From Achatina immaculata (lineage: Eukaryota > Mollusca > Gastropoda > Stylommatophora > Achatinidae): a stretch of 64,000 nucleotides of DNA. The stretch is taken from positions 42,578,221 to 42,642,220 of the forward strand of contig CM019696.1 in the NCBI GenBank assembly GCA_009760885.1, read 5' to 3'. Of this stretch, positions 33,655 through 45,852 are shown piece after piece. Positions within the stretch are counted from its first letter, which is position 1. Every line of letters starts with the position of its first letter. Made by a program: the position numbers and the translations under genes. The notes under the pieces are model-generated. The model was not told the origin of the DNA. It saw only the letters and a program-made list of their open reading frames with translations, and did not search any database.

Positions 33655-34540
33655 TTTCGTTTGTATCTGTCTTGCTTTTTGGAATTGCCAAAGACTTCAT
33701 AATGAAAAAATGTTGCATAGACAAAATTGGCATTGACTGGGTATATGGGACTCAACTAGAAGATCTTGATTTTGCAAATGACATAACTCTTATCAGTGAG
33801 AATGTGAATTTGATGCAAGAAAAAAAACAGATTACCTGTCTAGACTGGCTAGTAAAATAGGACTTGAAATTAACAAGGAGAAACAAAATAATTAAACTTC
33901 CCATTAATCATGAAGGAAAAATATACATAGAATGAACAGTTGTTGAAGAAGTACACCAATTTCCATACCTCAGCAGCTACATAGATCAGGATGGTGACAC
34001 CAGAAAGGAAATTAGAATTAGAGTTGCAAAAGCAGTATTGATATTCGAGAGTCTTGAGAACATATGGCACCCAAAAGCTATAAACACAAAAACCAAGCTA
34101 ATATTACTCAATTCAAATGTGATATCCACCCTAATTTAGCATGTGAAAGCTGGAAAACAACTAAAGAAACAGACAAGAAATTAGACTCTTTTGAAAACAA
34201 ATGCCTAAGGAAAATATTCCATATAAAGTGGAACGAATTCAAGAACAATGCAGAGATAAGGCAGATGGGTGAACAACAACCTGTCTCATTGCTGATCAGA
34301 AAAAGAAAATGGACATATATCAGTCTTGTAATGATAAGAAACAGTCAGAGAATTCCAAAACAAGCTACTGAATGGAACATAACAGGCCAAAAAAAGAGGT
34401 CAACCACATGAAACTCTAAAGAGGACATTGTTAAGAGAGGCCAAATTAGTAGGCATAAGATGCCTTGATGCAGCTGAAAACTACCATGCGAGCCCCATGT
34501 GATGATTAACAGCACAGGAAGAATGTAAGATATATGAAGT
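33655..34540 (+). mobile_element. LINE B8, late RT to 3' end
   Basis: LFGIAKDFIMKKCCIDKIGI (33673), TQLEDLDFANDITLIS (FAND in place of FADD, near 33765), YLSSYIDQDGDT, ACESWKTTKETDKKLDSFEN, KCLRKIFHIKWNEFKNNAEI, and the 3' end near 34500-34535. The change of the first catalytic Asp to Asn in the FADD box and several shifts show that it is dead. Confidence 0.82.
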
Positions 34541-34609
34541 CTTTTTTATTGTCAAGTTTTAGCTGACTTTTGTAGAAAATTCTAGCCAAATGACTAGTGT
34601 TAGTTATGC

Positions 34610-34722
34610 TGTATGTGTTGTCCATATCTACATCGTAACTGTGATGATATATTTGATGTTCATGTGTATATGGTAACTGTGAAGATCTATTTGATATTTG
34701 TGTGATCTGTTTTATATCCATA
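34610..34722. repeat. Diverged units of the 38-bp minisatellite
   Basis: About three units with AACTGTGATGATATATTTGA and TGTGTATATGGTAACTGTGA. Confidence 0.7.
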
Positions 34723-34736
34723 TGTACAAGCTTACA

Positions 34737-34800
34737 ATCAGGAGGCCCACAGGAGAGCTGTTAGGGAGGCAAAGTTCCACAGGGGACATGCACACGACTG
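34737..34800 (+). mobile_element. LINE A3, 3' terminal scrap
   Basis: It matches the end of family A (GGAGGCCCACAGGAGAGCTG, GGGACATGCACACGACTGAC) with a tail changed to GACT repeats. Confidence 0.7.
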
Positions 34801-34835
34801 ACTTGACTGACTGTTTACAAGGTGACTGTGGAGTT

Positions 34836-37800
34836 CTTCTTCTTCTTCTTCTTCGTTCGCATTGTCTGTCTATATCTGCAGTCCTGTCTCTTGGATAAAT
34901 TTCACTGTTTTTTGTAACTCATGTATGGAACCGTAGAGCTTATCTTCTTTAGTGGTTTCACTGGGCCAGTAATTATTTCTCAGTGTCTCGTAGCTGATGC
35001 AGTTCTGGAGGATATGTTCCACAGTTTGGGGCACCTGGGCACATGTACATAGATTAGTAGTACCAACCTTAAACTTTGTATACATACGACTTTGGAGTCG
35101 GCTGTGTCCTGTTCGGAGACGGAAGATGGTGACTTATTCCTTTCTGTTTAGCATGTGATAGTCATCATGTGGTGGTGTTTGTGGCTTCCTGTAGGTTTTT
35201 ATCATGCTTTTCTTCTGATTATAGGTGACTGGTATGTCTGGTTGCTCCATTTCAGTGCCCTCTTTAGCCAGATGGTCAGCTTTCTCATTGCCTGGTATCC
35301 CACAGTGGGAGGGAATCCATTGCAAAGTGACTCCATGTTGTAAGCCAATTTTTGACAAGGCATCCTTAAGGTCTGGTAGTTTGTTGCAGTGAAGAGCTTC
35401 CAGTACTGATCTTGCATCTGTGAGAATTACTACAGGACATGTATCAATTTTGGAGTCTGATAGTTTTTCAACTGCAGCAATAATTGCCCTAACTTCTGCA
35501 TCAAAGTTGTTGCAGTATTTTCCAGTGGGTATGGAAATCTTGTCAATAGTGTTGTTTGGATATTCAATATATGCTCCTGCCCCTCCATTCTTTATGGCAT
35601 TATGTGCAGATCCATCTGTATACACACGTATCCAGGTGTCACATGGATATTTGTCATCTAGAACACTAAGTGTGGCTGTTGATCTTACAAGACTGCTCTG
35701 CATCTCACCATTCTGCACACCTTTCACTTCAGTCTGAATAGTTATTTGTGTATAATCTGCTTCTTTCCATGGTGTATGCTCTGGTACAGATGATAATGGA
35801 GTGACTACAGTTGGAAGGTCAGGTATCAGCTTACGCATACACTTGGCCTGATGAATGAAGCTGCTTCTTTTAAGCCGACTTAATGCCAAGTTATTGAATC
35901 TCTCCTTCAGGGGATGGCTTACAGAGCTAAGGAATTTTTCTCCCATGGTCATGACCTTTGTGTCTCTACGTTCCTTTAGTGCTTGAACACTAACTATTTT
36001 CTGCATTTCTGCTATCGGTGTGGACCTCATGGCACCTGTGATAATCCATAGTGACTGATTTTGAACCTTGTCTAGATTATGCAGCGTAGTGTTTGATGCT
36101 GTGCACCAAGATGTTGAGCCATATTCTAAATGTGGTAGAATACTTTGCTGATATACATTCTTGAGGATTCTTTCACTAGCTCCCCATGTGGTTCCACTCA
36201 ATTTTCTTAATATGGCTAGTTTTCTTCTGGCTTTTGCTTCTGCACTGTTGATGTGTTGCTTCCAGGTCAGTTTTGAATCAAGAGTCACTCCTAAGTAAGT
36301 GGGTTGGTTGTCCATCCTTAAGGGTATTTCATTTACAAAGATCTTACCTGCTTTCTGTTTAGGTGAGAGGGTGAACAGAGTGGTACTTGATTTCTCTGTG
36401 TTGATACTTACACACCATTTGTTTGTCCATGATGTCAAGATGTCTGCTGCTCTTTGGAGTCTCTGTGTAGCAACTGTCGCATATTCATCTGTACACCACA
36501 TGACGAGATCATCTGCATACGGTGCCGCTTTGATTCCATAGGGAAGTTCCTTGACCAAGTCATTAATGAATACAAGGAATAGTGTAGGTGAAAGGACTCC
36601 TCCTTGTGGTACACCGTGTCGCAGAAGTACTTTCTGGCTTTTGTGTCCATCCATTACTACTCTAGCTCTTCTATTGTGTAAATAGGACTTTATCCAGTTG
36701 TACAGTCTTCCATTCACATTGCAGTTTCTTAGTTTCCACAGCAGACCTTTTTTCCATACTTTATCAAAGGCTTTCTTCAGGTCTATCCACGCTGCTAGTA
36801 CAAGGTTTTTCTCTTGGAATGCATCCTCAATCTCTTGAGAGAGATAGGTCACTTGATCTTCTATACTGTAGTACTGCCTAAATCCTGCTTGTTGTGGAAC
36901 AAGAAGGTTTTCACTTTCTAGGTACCATTTTAGCCTCAGGTCAATGATGCGTTCCATTGTTTTGCATAGGCAGCTAGTGAGACTGATTGGCCTGTAGCTG
37001 GAGGCAGTATCATTGTTTTTCCCTGGTTTTAGCAGTGGTACCATGCTTGCTTCCTTCCAGATTTGAGGTAACTTACCTGTGCTCCAGCACATATTGAAAA
37101 TATCCAACAGCTTTCCCATTGCTGCCATTCCCAGGTTCTTGATCATTTCATTGGACACTCCATCTGGTCCTGGTAATTTCCTTGGTTTCAGTTTACTAAC
37201 TGCTAGGTCTAACTCACTGCGTGTGATTGGTGCATCCATGACCTCCACTTTTCTGACTTGTTCCTCCTCTTTCTGTGGCTCGATGCGCACTGTACACTCC
37301 TTCTCTGGATGGATATCAATGTTGCAGTCCTGTGCAAACATGTGAGCAAAGTGATCTGCTACCTGCTTACCTGTAAGAGTTTTCCCATCCTCTATCAGTG
37401 TAACCTTTGTACTTCTTCCAGTACTCTCATCATTTAACTGTTTGATTAGTTTCCACAGTTTCCTTCCATCCTTTTCAAAGTTTAGGGACTCTGTTTTCTC
37501 TCTCCAACTTTCCCATCTGGCTTGCAGCTTTGCTCTCTGAAATTTGGCCTTAGAATGTTGGTAATTATTGTGGTGTTCTTGGCATGGTCTATTTTCTGCT
37601 TGCTTTCGAGCTGCTTCCACGTCATCATGGAGTTTTCCCAGCTCACTAGACCAGTATGGTTTATAGTCCCTGCGAGCTCCTCTGGGAATGGTTTCACGAG
37701 CGACCTGAAGGATACAAGCATTGAATTCCTTCACTATGCTGTTAATATCCTTACCTTCTATGGACAGCTGTCCCACCAGGATACCTGTCCGATGTCTGTA

Positions 37801-39318
37801 CATTGTCCAGTTTGCTTTTTTATAGTTCCATCTGGGGAGAGGGCTACTGGTGTTAAGGAGTTCATTTTCTATTGTCAGGAAGACTGGTTGATGGTCACTA
37901 CCTCCAAATTGTTTTCCAACTTCACGTGTAATGTTCCACTTCAGATCTGGAGAGTGGAATGCCAGATCTGGTGTTGATTTTGTATGCCAAGCCCTTGAGT
38001 AAAATGTTGGGGGATCTATTGGCTGGTTGATCAGGAGAAGTCCATTATCATCCTGCCAGCTCTCAACTTCCTCTCCTCTCTTGTCTATGTGGTCATAGCC
38101 CCAGCTCTGGGAGTGGCTGTTAAAATCACCACAGACCATCAGTCTCTCTTTGTGTGGGATTGTTTCTAAGGCAAGTGGGCGGTCATTAGGACAGTAATAG
38201 TTAAGGAGGTGGAAATCTGTATTACTACTTTTTAGATGGATCATCTGGTATTCGGCTCCTTCCATGTACATTCCCACCTGACATGCACTGATGTTATTCT
38301 TAACAAGTGTGAGTACTCCTCCTTTTCTTCTGTCCTGTCGGTCTGATCTAAAACACTGGTAGCCTCTGATTTTAAAGGCGGCATCTTTGGTTAGGTGTGT
38401 CTCCTGTATTGCAGCATATACTTACCTGCTCTGCAAAAAGTATGTTCTCTAGTTCCACCTTTTTGCTATAGCCATCTCTAACACTGCTGACACCCTCAGC
38501 ATTCCACTGCATTATTTTAAGTTCTTGCTTTTTGGCTGTTTTCTTCTGTTGTATTTTTTGGCCAGTAGCTCTACTCTCATGTCTCCTGACTCCACAAGAC
38601 GAACTGAGAGGACCTCCAGTAGCATTGGGTGGACCCTTTCGAGGCAGGGGGCCCGGCACTGCACCTGCCTGGTTAGTCTTCACAGGGCGAGCACCATGTT
38701 TGAAAACTGCAGATAGAGACATTTCATTAGCGATAATGCGTGTTACCCTGATTTTTGCGATGGCCTTTTGGCTGGGTAACTCCGACTTCAGCACCTTTCC
38801 TTGCTAGGGCAGACTGTGGTCTTGCTCGGACTGCCATGAAGACAGTGTGGCCGGCCTGGCCAAAACTTTGTTTTCCAGCCTCTGGTGGCTGTACTTAAGC
38901 CCCTTCTCCATGTCAGATGGTTTGGAGACAGTTCCACAAAGACACCCTGACTTTGAGATGAGGAATCTGATGAGTGCTTCAGCGATATCCATTCCCCGCC
39001 ACCCATAGTCTACTGGCTCTGTTTTGTTTACATCATTCTGATAGCCATTGTTGTAAAGACCCATAGGCTTGTCACGTCCTGGATTCATTGGTTTCACACC
39101 AGACTTCCCTCATCCCCGCCAGAGATCTCCATGTCCCCATCTGTCCACCAACCTGACATTACATTTTACAAAATAACAATTACAATTAGTGTTGATTGCT
39201 ACAAGTTTCTGGGCTACAGAAGTAGGTCAGAGTTTTTAAGCAAACAGATCTATGTTCCCTGTCTGACAAACACTATGTTAAGATAAGTGTGCTCTTAACA
39301 TAGTTGTTCCCAGGGGGA
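34836..39318 (-). mobile_element. LINE C1, full length, near intact
   Basis: This 4483-bp element lies between perfect 11-bp TSDs ACTGTGGAGTT (34825-34835 and 39319-39329). On the - strand: a non-coding leader of about 520 bp (39318-38795), one long coding region (38794-34870), a short 3' UTR and a (GAA)n tail (34836-34853). Domain order endonuclease, RT, RNase H, Cys/His end matches RNase H-bearing LINEs of the I/Nimb group; the exact clade needs a tree. It is the youngest-looking large insertion in the window. It sits in diverged minisatellite sequence. Confidence 0.95.
34870..38794 (-). pseudogene. LINE C polyprotein: endonuclease, RT, RNase H; two lesions
   Basis: The frame opens at 38794 with a basic, Pro-rich N-terminus (about 90 residues), then the endonuclease start LKIMQWNAEGVSS (about 38515). 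One extra base near 38409-38410 shifts the frame just before the QETHL endonuclease motif. From there to 35134 it is open (1047 codons from the first Met): CGDFNSHSQSWG, GGSDHQPVFLTI, RT with YRPISLTSCLCKTMERI, QAGFRQYYSIEDQV, WIDLKKAFDKVWKKGL, HGVPQGGVLSPTLFLVFIND and APYADDLVMW (YADD near 36500), and RNase H with YTDGSAH, FDAEVRAI, LTDARSVLEAL and WIPSHCGIPGNEKADHLAKE, all four catalytic acids present. A stop at 35134-35136 replaces a lysine seen in C3; the same frame then continues to 34870 with a CTC..H..C motif. Confidence 0.95.
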
Positions 39319-39329
39319 ACTGTGGAGTT

Positions 39330-39747
39330 ATTTCTGATGCCCACATGTGCATTATGACTGTGATGCTCTGTTTGATATCCATGTGTATATAGTGATTAAG
39401 ATGAAATGTTTGATATTTATGGGTACATTATGACCTTGATTGATGTCCATGCATATACAATGACTGTTATGGTCTGTCTGATATGCATGCATATGGAGTG
39501 ACTGTGATGGTCTATTTTATATTTGTGTACATGGTGATTGTGATGATTTATTGTGTTCATATGTACATTATGACTGTGATGATGTACACAAGTTGACTGT
39601 AACATCTATTTGATGTACATGCTTACATGGTTACATTGATGGTTTATCTGATGCCCATGTGAACATTATCTCTGTGATGGTCTGATGCCAGTGTGAAAAT
39701 TATGCCTGTAATGGTCTAAATGATATCCATGTGTACATGGTGACTTA
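39330..39747. repeat. Diverged 38-41-bp minisatellite, right of C1
   Basis: About ten poorly conserved units with ATTATGACTGTGATG and TTTGATATCCATGTGTA words; same family as 32418-32790. One more unit is recognisable at 39975-40006. Confidence 0.7.
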
Positions 39748-39945
39748 CGTCTTACATCCTTCTTGTGCTGCTAAACATCACATAGGGCTTGCATGGTAGT
39801 TTGTTTTCAAAAGATTCTAATTTGTTGTCTGTTTCTTTATTGTTTTCCAGCTTTCACTTGTATACTTGAGGGTGGATATTACATTTGAATTGAGTAATCT
39901 TAGTTTGGTTTTTGTGCTTATAATTTTTGAATGCCATGTTTTTTT
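39748..39945 (-). mobile_element. LINE B9, 3' part
   Basis: The antisense of the family B terminus begins TCTTACATCCTTCTTGTGCT and goes back to the KLDSFEN and YACESW region near 39800-39880. Confidence 0.78.
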
Positions 39946-40006
39946 AATGTCATGTGTCCCATATGGGACTATAATAGCCTAATTGATGTCCATTTGCACA
40001 TGGTGA

Positions 40007-40497
40007 CTCTCTCTCTCTCTGAACCTTAAGTGCCCAGGGCACATGGGGCTTCCGCAAGGGTTTTCCACAAATGCCTGTCTTTTGCCTTTTTTTCTGCTCT
40101 TGCCCAGGTGAGCCCTCTATTGCTCAACATCCTTTCTGTTGTTCTTCTCCATGTCTCTTTTGGTCTACCCTTACTTCTGCTCCCCTGTGGTGTCCATCTT
40201 AGTGCTATTTTTGGTAGTGAGTTGTCAGTCATTCGGAGCACATGTCCCAACCATCGCCAGCGTCTTTCCTCAATAATTGTTGTCAGTGGTTTCATCTGCA
40301 TTTCTGCCAATAAAATGTTATTTCTTATGGTGTTTGGCCAAAATATTTTTTAAATTCTACGTAAACATTTAGTCTGGAAAGAATTCAACTTGTTTTCTAT
40401 TGTTTTGGTGATTTTCCAGCATTCACTTCCATAGAGTAGTACACTTAGAACATTACTCTTAAATATCCTGATTTTCATATTTATGCTTAGTTTATTT
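40007..40497 (-). mobile_element. LINE F4, 3' end
   Basis: (CT)n at 40007-40020 is the tail. On - the frame 40026-40310 reads MAEMQMKPLTTIIEERRWRW, LGHVLRMTDNSLPKIALRWT and GRPKETWRRT, with the end of the protein intact. 5'-truncated after about 490 bp. Confidence 0.9.
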
Positions 40498-40616
40498 AAT
40501 TTATACCCCTTTGAAATAGAAATTTTATTGAAAATTAATGAAAGTTTATTTTAATATTTTTAGAAAGTTTAAATAAAGAATAATTTTGTGAAATTTCTTC
40601 CAGTTTTTATATATAT

Positions 40617-41374
40617 ATCATTCATTCATTCATTCATTTGCATGTCCCTTGTGGAACTTTGTCTCCCAAACAGCACTCCTGTAGGCCTCTCGGTTGTGAG
40701 CAAGGTGGCCTGCTGCTGATGCATCCATCTGCAGATCATCAACGATGTCTTGCAGCTATCTTCACCTTGGTCTTCCTCTCTTTCTTTTTCCCATTATGTA
40801 CCCTTCCAAGATGGTCTTCTCTAGATTATCACAATGTTTAATGTTTCCAAAATATTTCAGTTTTCTCTGTTTAATCCTCTTTACTAGCCAGCCTTCTTCA
40901 ATATTAAGTTCTTGTAGTATGGATATATTTGTTCTTTTTTGTGTCCATAGTATTTGAAGAACTCTTCTATAGCATTTACATTCAAAGGCATTTATGTGTT
41001 TCTCAGCTGTTTTTTTAAGCGTCCAGGTCTCACAGGCATATATTGCGATGGGAAAGATGCATGCCCTTAAAAATCTTATTTTTGTACTTCTGTCTGTTCC
41101 TCTCCACAGATTCTTTATTTGTTTTACTTTCTGAAGAGTGATAGATGTCCTCCTTTTAATTTCCCTCATTGCATCTCCATTATTAGTTAGCAGTGAACCA
41201 AGATAATCAAAACTCTCCACTTCTTCCAGTTTTTCCTCATTATCAGCTACCTTGTTCGTTTTGTCAATTGTCATCAATTTAGTTTTCTTAGCATTAAGAT
41301 AGAAGTTTACTCTTTGCTGTTCTTATGGACTGACATAATTAGTTTTTCCATTGCCATTTGTGTTGTGGACAGTA
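40617..41374 (-). mobile_element. LINE A5, 3' half
   Basis: An (ATTC)n tail at 40617-40640 is followed on - by the C-terminal coding part in ORF 40762-41277: EEVESFDYLGSLLTNNGDAM, YACETWTLKKTAEKHINAFE, ILQELNIEEGWLVKRIKQRK and GKRKRGRPR. It stops where fragment I begins. Confidence 0.9.
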
Positions 41375-41376
41375 AT

Positions 41377-42385
41377 AATGTAAATTTAAATGTTACCCAT
41401 TTTTGGCTGATTCCAAAACTGATGTGGCCACTACTCATTTACGAAGTAAGTACCAGCACAGTAGAGGCAGTCGAAAGAAAGATAAATAAAACCATAAGAA
41501 AGTGGTTGGGCGTACCACCAGGATTAACTGATGTAGCGCTGTACTGCAAGAAGAGCAAACTGCAGCTGCCATTCAAATCTGTGGTTGAAGAATACAAGGT
41601 AGGAAAAACAAGACTTGCAATGATGCTACAAGAATCTACAGATCCGTTCGTACGAGAAGTGCAGCCAACACTTAAAACTGGATGAAAATGGAAAATAGGT
41701 GAGGAAGTGACACCACAGTCAGGGAAACACAGGAGCTGAAAGAAGTAATACTGTACACCCAGACCAACAGAAGGGGATTTGGTCATGATGAAATCAAATG
41801 GTGGTCAAAGGCCTCCTGCAAGGAAAGAAGGGATATGATCATCAGTGAAGTAAGGAATTCAGATGATGACAAGCGGGTCCAGAAGGCAGTCCAACAATCA
41901 CAACAAGGGCAATGGACAACATGGGAGGATGACCTGCAGAGATCACTAACATGGAATGACATCTGGAAAATGGCACCCTTGAGGCTCAGCTTCATCATCA
42001 GAGCTACTTATGACCTTCTGCCTACAGGCTCCAACCTATACAAATGGGGTGTATCAGAAGATACGAAAGGCAAACATTGGAACATGTGCTGTCAGCATGT
42101 AGAGTGTCTTTAGGGCAAGGACGGTACACCTGGCGGCACAGCAGAGTGTTGCAGGAACTAGTAGCCATCGTAGACAGGGCAAGCAATAAAGCAAATAACA
42201 GCAAAAGAGTTGAGGTCCCACCTAAATACTTCATAGGTGCTGGTACGACATCAAATATTGAAATCAGGGACATTCCCTTACCATCACTGCTAGATGGTAC
42301 AAATGACTGGGAAGTGATAGCGACTGCCATCAAGAACACAGGAATGCGACCGGACATTGTAGTGTACTCCACAAAAGACAGGTGT
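41377..42385 (+). mobile_element. LINE fragment I, C-terminal coding part
   Basis: ORF 41314-41685 and its continuations read LLIYEVSTSTVEAVERKINK, TIRKWLGVPPGLTDVALYCK, KSKLQLPFKSVVEEYKVGKT, RLAMMLQES; then QWTTWEDDLQRSLTWNDIWK, RLSFIIRATYDLLPTGSNL, YKWG, LEHVLSACRVSLGQGRYTWR. This follows the post-RT end of a family of non-LTR proteins common in molluscs, amphioxus and cnidarians (IYEV...RRWLGVP...W.LEHIL..C). No RT core is present. Two or three shifts. Confidence 0.75.
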
Positions 42386-43125
42386 GACATTTCTTGTCAA
42401 TGTCTTTATTTCTTTAAACATTTCACTATCTCTTCAACATTTCTGATGTCCTTCTATTTTTTCACAACAATCTTGTATGTACTGTTTTTTGTCTTTTCTT
42501 ATGTTTTTTCGTACTTCTTTTGTTAAAGATTTATATTCCTCTTTGTTGTTGTTTGTCACTTTCTACTGTGTCTTCATTTCTCTACATTGTTTTATCGTTT
42601 CTAGTGTGCATTCTATAATCCATCCATTCTTTTGTGTTTTCTTTACTGGAACCATGTCTTTAGCTGCCAGTTCATCTGGTTTCATCTCCTCCTGTACATC
42701 TATCAGGATTTTGAAATGGTTATTCTCTCCTATACCATACTATTCTCGTATTTTTGTAAGATCAAAGCAGAGTGGTCTTGATCCCGTAACTGCCTTTTTT
42801 ATCGTTATCGTCATTTCTGTTATTAAGAAGTCATGGTCCAAGTCACAGTCAGTACCTGGTAAAGTTTTTAGTGATGTTATACTTGATCTCCACCTTCTTT
42901 GCACTAAAATGTAATCTATTTGATTCTTGGTTTTCTCATCAGCTGATATCCATGTGTAAAGTCTTCTTGAATGTTGTTTAAAAAGTGTGTTAGCAATCAT
43001 TTGCTCATTTTCCATGCAAAACGCCATTAGATTGTCACCTGCCTCATTTCTATGTCCTATGCTAAATTTCCCTACAACATGTCCTTCATCTTCTGCTCTT
43101 TCTGTACCAATCTTTGCATTATATA
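42386..43125 (-). mobile_element. LINE A8, endonuclease and linker fragment
   Basis: On - the order is NTLFKQHSRRLYTWISADEK, NQIDYILVQRRWRSSITSLK, GTDCDLDHDFLITEM (ORF 42740-43027), then MVPVKKTQKNGWI and EEYKSLTKEVRKNIRKDKKQ, the same linker as in A7. The endonuclease style is that of RTE/BovB elements. It is cut at both ends. Confidence 0.82.
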
Positions 43126-43316
43126 TATATATATATATTGTTTGATAACTCTTAGAACAGTTATATGACTTTGTGAGAGAAAACAGGATGTTGAGAGTAG
43201 TTCTTTAATTACTTCAAATACAAAATGTAATGTTTTGTTTACATTTAAATTTCTAATGACATGTTTTGATCTGACTGCGTTAATTTTAAAAATTTTGTGT
43301 AACTGCGTCCTCACAG

Positions 43317-43418
43317 AAACTCTACCACAGGCATAGCCTGAGTGATGATAAGGACACTGACCTCATTGTGTGGACAAACGAGAGGTTGATGAAGTGGTTA
43401 CGCAGCATTGATCTAGGG
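43317..43418 (+). CDS. Kazrin-like protein, exon starting SAM3
   Basis: The acceptor is GCGTCCTCACAG (to 43316) and the donor is CTAGGG/GTAAGT (43418/43419). The 102-nt exon is in phase 0 at both ends, fitting 29213 on the left and 60238 on the right. It reads KLYHRHSLSDDKDTDLIVWT and NERLMKWLRSIDLG. In vertebrate kazrins the matching part is a short charged linker, then VVWTNQRVLKWVRDIDLKEY, so VWTNERLMKWLRSIDLG is the first helix of SAM3. It lies between the BovB-like fragment A8 and a minisatellite. Confidence 0.93.
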
Positions 43419-43556
43419 GTAAGTGTTGACCAGTAGAAAAAAAGATTATTAGTGCATTTCAAAATAAAGTGTCAACAACAACAACAGCATCATTAACAAC
43501 ATCATCAACATCAACATATGCTAATTTGCACAGTTAAGGTTGGGCTACATTGAATT

Positions 43557-43800
43557 TATGAGGGTGATTCAAATGAAAACCTTAAAAGTGTGATAGAAAT
43601 TCTAAGATATGCTCTGTCATGTAAATTAACAGCATCATTATAGGTGGCATAAAGAGCGTTGTACAGGTGGCAGCATGGTGCAAATGAGCAACATGACACT
43701 ATAGAGAATTTCTGATTAAAATGGTAGACTGAGTGCATACTTTATCTTTCCTCATGTACCATATATATGTTGAGGGGAGATGTAGTTGGTGTCTTTGGGT
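43557..43800 (+). mobile_element. Possible mariner terminal fragment
   Basis: GAGGGTGATTCAAATGAAAA at 43559-43578 resembles the terminal repeats of some mariner-like elements. The rest to 43800 has no coding signal. Weak. Confidence 0.3.
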
Positions 43801-43829
43801 CATATGAATGGCGTCAATGATGTTCATGA

Positions 43830-44008
43830 TTCTATGAGTATAACACCTTCTATCTGTATAAATGTTTCTATGAGTATATCACCTTCAATAAATTTTTCTA
43901 TAAACCTTCTATCTGTATAAATGTTTCTATGGGTATAATACCTTCTATCTGTATAAATGTTTCTATGGGTATAACACCATCTATCTGCTATATGTTTCTA
44001 TGAGGATG
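43830..44008. repeat. 36-bp minisatellite, left part
   Basis: About five units of TATGAGTATAACACCTTCTA, TCTGTATAAATGTTTC, some deleted. It is continued beyond LINE A6 at 45474. Confidence 0.9.
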
Positions 44009-45473
44009 TGATGAGATAACCGCTGAATTTATTAAAGCAGGAGGAAAGGAGTGTGCAACAATCTATCATGCACTATGTAAAAAGATATGGCATTCAGGTA
44101 TTTGGCCAAAAGATTGGAAAAGAACTGTATTCATACCACTGCCAAAAAAGGGTAACCTGAAATTATGCACCAACTACAGAACTGTTGCCCTGATTAGTCA
44201 TGCCAGTAAAATTCTGTTAAAAATCATAATGGGTAGACTTCGAAAGAAAATAGAAGAAGAAGTCAATATGGTCCAAGCTGGCTTCAGGCAAGGAAGAGGA
44301 TCAAGAGATCATATATTCAATCTAAGATTAATAATAGAGAAATGCAGAGAGTTTAATGTGAATCTATATTTATCCTTTATAGACTACTCAAAGGCATTTG
44401 ATTGTGTACAACACCAGAAACTTTGGGAAATAATGGAAAAAATGGGATTTCCAACATATTTGATACAATTAACATCACTGCTGTATCTAGACCAACAAGC
44501 TGCAGTAAGAATAAATGGTGAAACAACAACTTGGTTTGACGTAAAACAAGGGGTCCGTCAGGGGTGCATATTGTCACCCTACTTATTTAACTTGTATACT
44601 GAAAATATAATGAGGAATGTTAGAGAAGATGTAGACAAAGAATATTACGATGCCATAACAGTTGGAGGTTATGAAATACCAGAGATTAGATATGATGATG
44701 ACACAGTATTGCTGTCCACAACACAAAAAGGAATGGAAAAACTAATTATGTCAGTCCGCAAGAACAGCGAAGAGCAGAACCTCTATCTTAATGCAAAGAA
44801 AACTAAATTGATGACAACTGACAAAACAAACAAGGCAACTGAAATATGTATCAATGAGGAAAAACTGGAAGAAGTGGAGAGTTTTGAATATCTTGGATCG
44901 CTACTAACTAATAATGGAGATACAATGAGGGAAATTAAAAGGAGGACATCTATCGCTCTTCAGAAAGTAAAACAAATAAAGAATCTGTGGAGAGGAGCAG
45001 ACAGAACCACAAAAATAAGATTTTTAAGGGCATGCATCTTTCCCATAGCAACATATGCCTGTGAGACCTGGACACTTAACAAAACAGCTGAGAAACACAT
45101 AAATGCCTTTGAATGTAAATGCTACAGAAGAGTTCTCCAAATATCGTGGACACAAAAAAGAACAAATATATCTATACTACAAGAGCTTAATATTGAAGAA
45201 GGCTGGCTAATGAAGAGGATTAAAGAGAGAAAACTGAAATATTTTGGACACATTAAACGTCATGATAATTTAGAGAAGACCATATTGGAAGGATACATAA
45301 TGGGAAAAAGAAAAAGAGGAAGACCAAGATGAAGATGGCTGCAAGACATCGTTGACGATCTGGAAATGGATGCAACAGCAGAAGGCCATCTTGCTCACAA
45401 CTGAGAGGCCTACAAGAGTGCTGTTTGGGAGGCAAAGTTCCGCAAGGGACATGCAAATGAATGAATGAATGAA
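44009..45473 (+). mobile_element. LINE A6, RT to 3' end, open frame
   Basis: 5'-truncated at GCDEITAEFIKAGG. ORF 44229-45332 (367 codons) is uninterrupted from the RT on: VQAGFRQGRGSRDHIFNLRL, FIDYSKAFDCVQHQKLWEIM, VKQGVRQGCILSPYLFNLYT, IRYDDDTVLLSTT (YDDD at 44690-44701), SFEYLGSLLTNNGDTM, YACETWTLNKTAEKHI and GKRKRGRPR. The 3' UTR and an (AATG)n tail at 45453-45473 follow. The same minisatellite is found on both sides, with ATGAG at both junctions as a possible short TSD. Only truncation prevents activity. The catalytic pair DD is kept; the residue before it is Asp, not Ala. Confidence 0.93.
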
Positions 45474-45745
45474 TGAGTATAACACCTTCTATCTGTATAA
45501 ATGTTTCTATGAGTATAACACCTTTTATCTGTACAAATGTTTCTATGAGTATAACACCTTTTATCTGTATAAATGTTTCTATAACACCTTCTATCTGTAT
45601 AAATGTTTCTATGAGTATAACACCTTTTATCTGTATAAATGTTTCTATGAGTATAACACCTTTTATCTGTATAAATGTTTCTATGAGTATAACACCTTTT
45701 ATCTGTATAAGTGTTTCTATAACACCTTCTATCTGTCTTTTTCAA
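45474..45745. repeat. 36-bp minisatellite, right part
   Basis: About eight units of GAGTATAACACCTTYTATCT, GTATAAATGTTTCTAT, some with the GAG segment missing. The unit being 12 codons, frames stay open on both strands (YEYNTFYLYKCF repeats on +). Confidence 0.93.
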
Positions 45746-45852
45746 GGTCTTAGTCCTGATCTGTGTCATGCAATTCTTTGGTTGAAGACCCTCATGACTG
45801 ACTGCATATTTGTAGTGCCAAGCCACTTAATTCTTTGTTTCTCTATTTAATG

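Noticed and set aside
35420..37977. Several + strand frames of 60-150 codons across LINE C1
   Set aside because: Antisense shadows of the 1047-codon polyprotein frame.
38395..38430. A possible mini-intron in LINE C1 (GTAAGT...ACAG on the - strand)
   Set aside because: A single extra base explains the frame change and keeps the QETHL motif in order; splicing would remove part of it.
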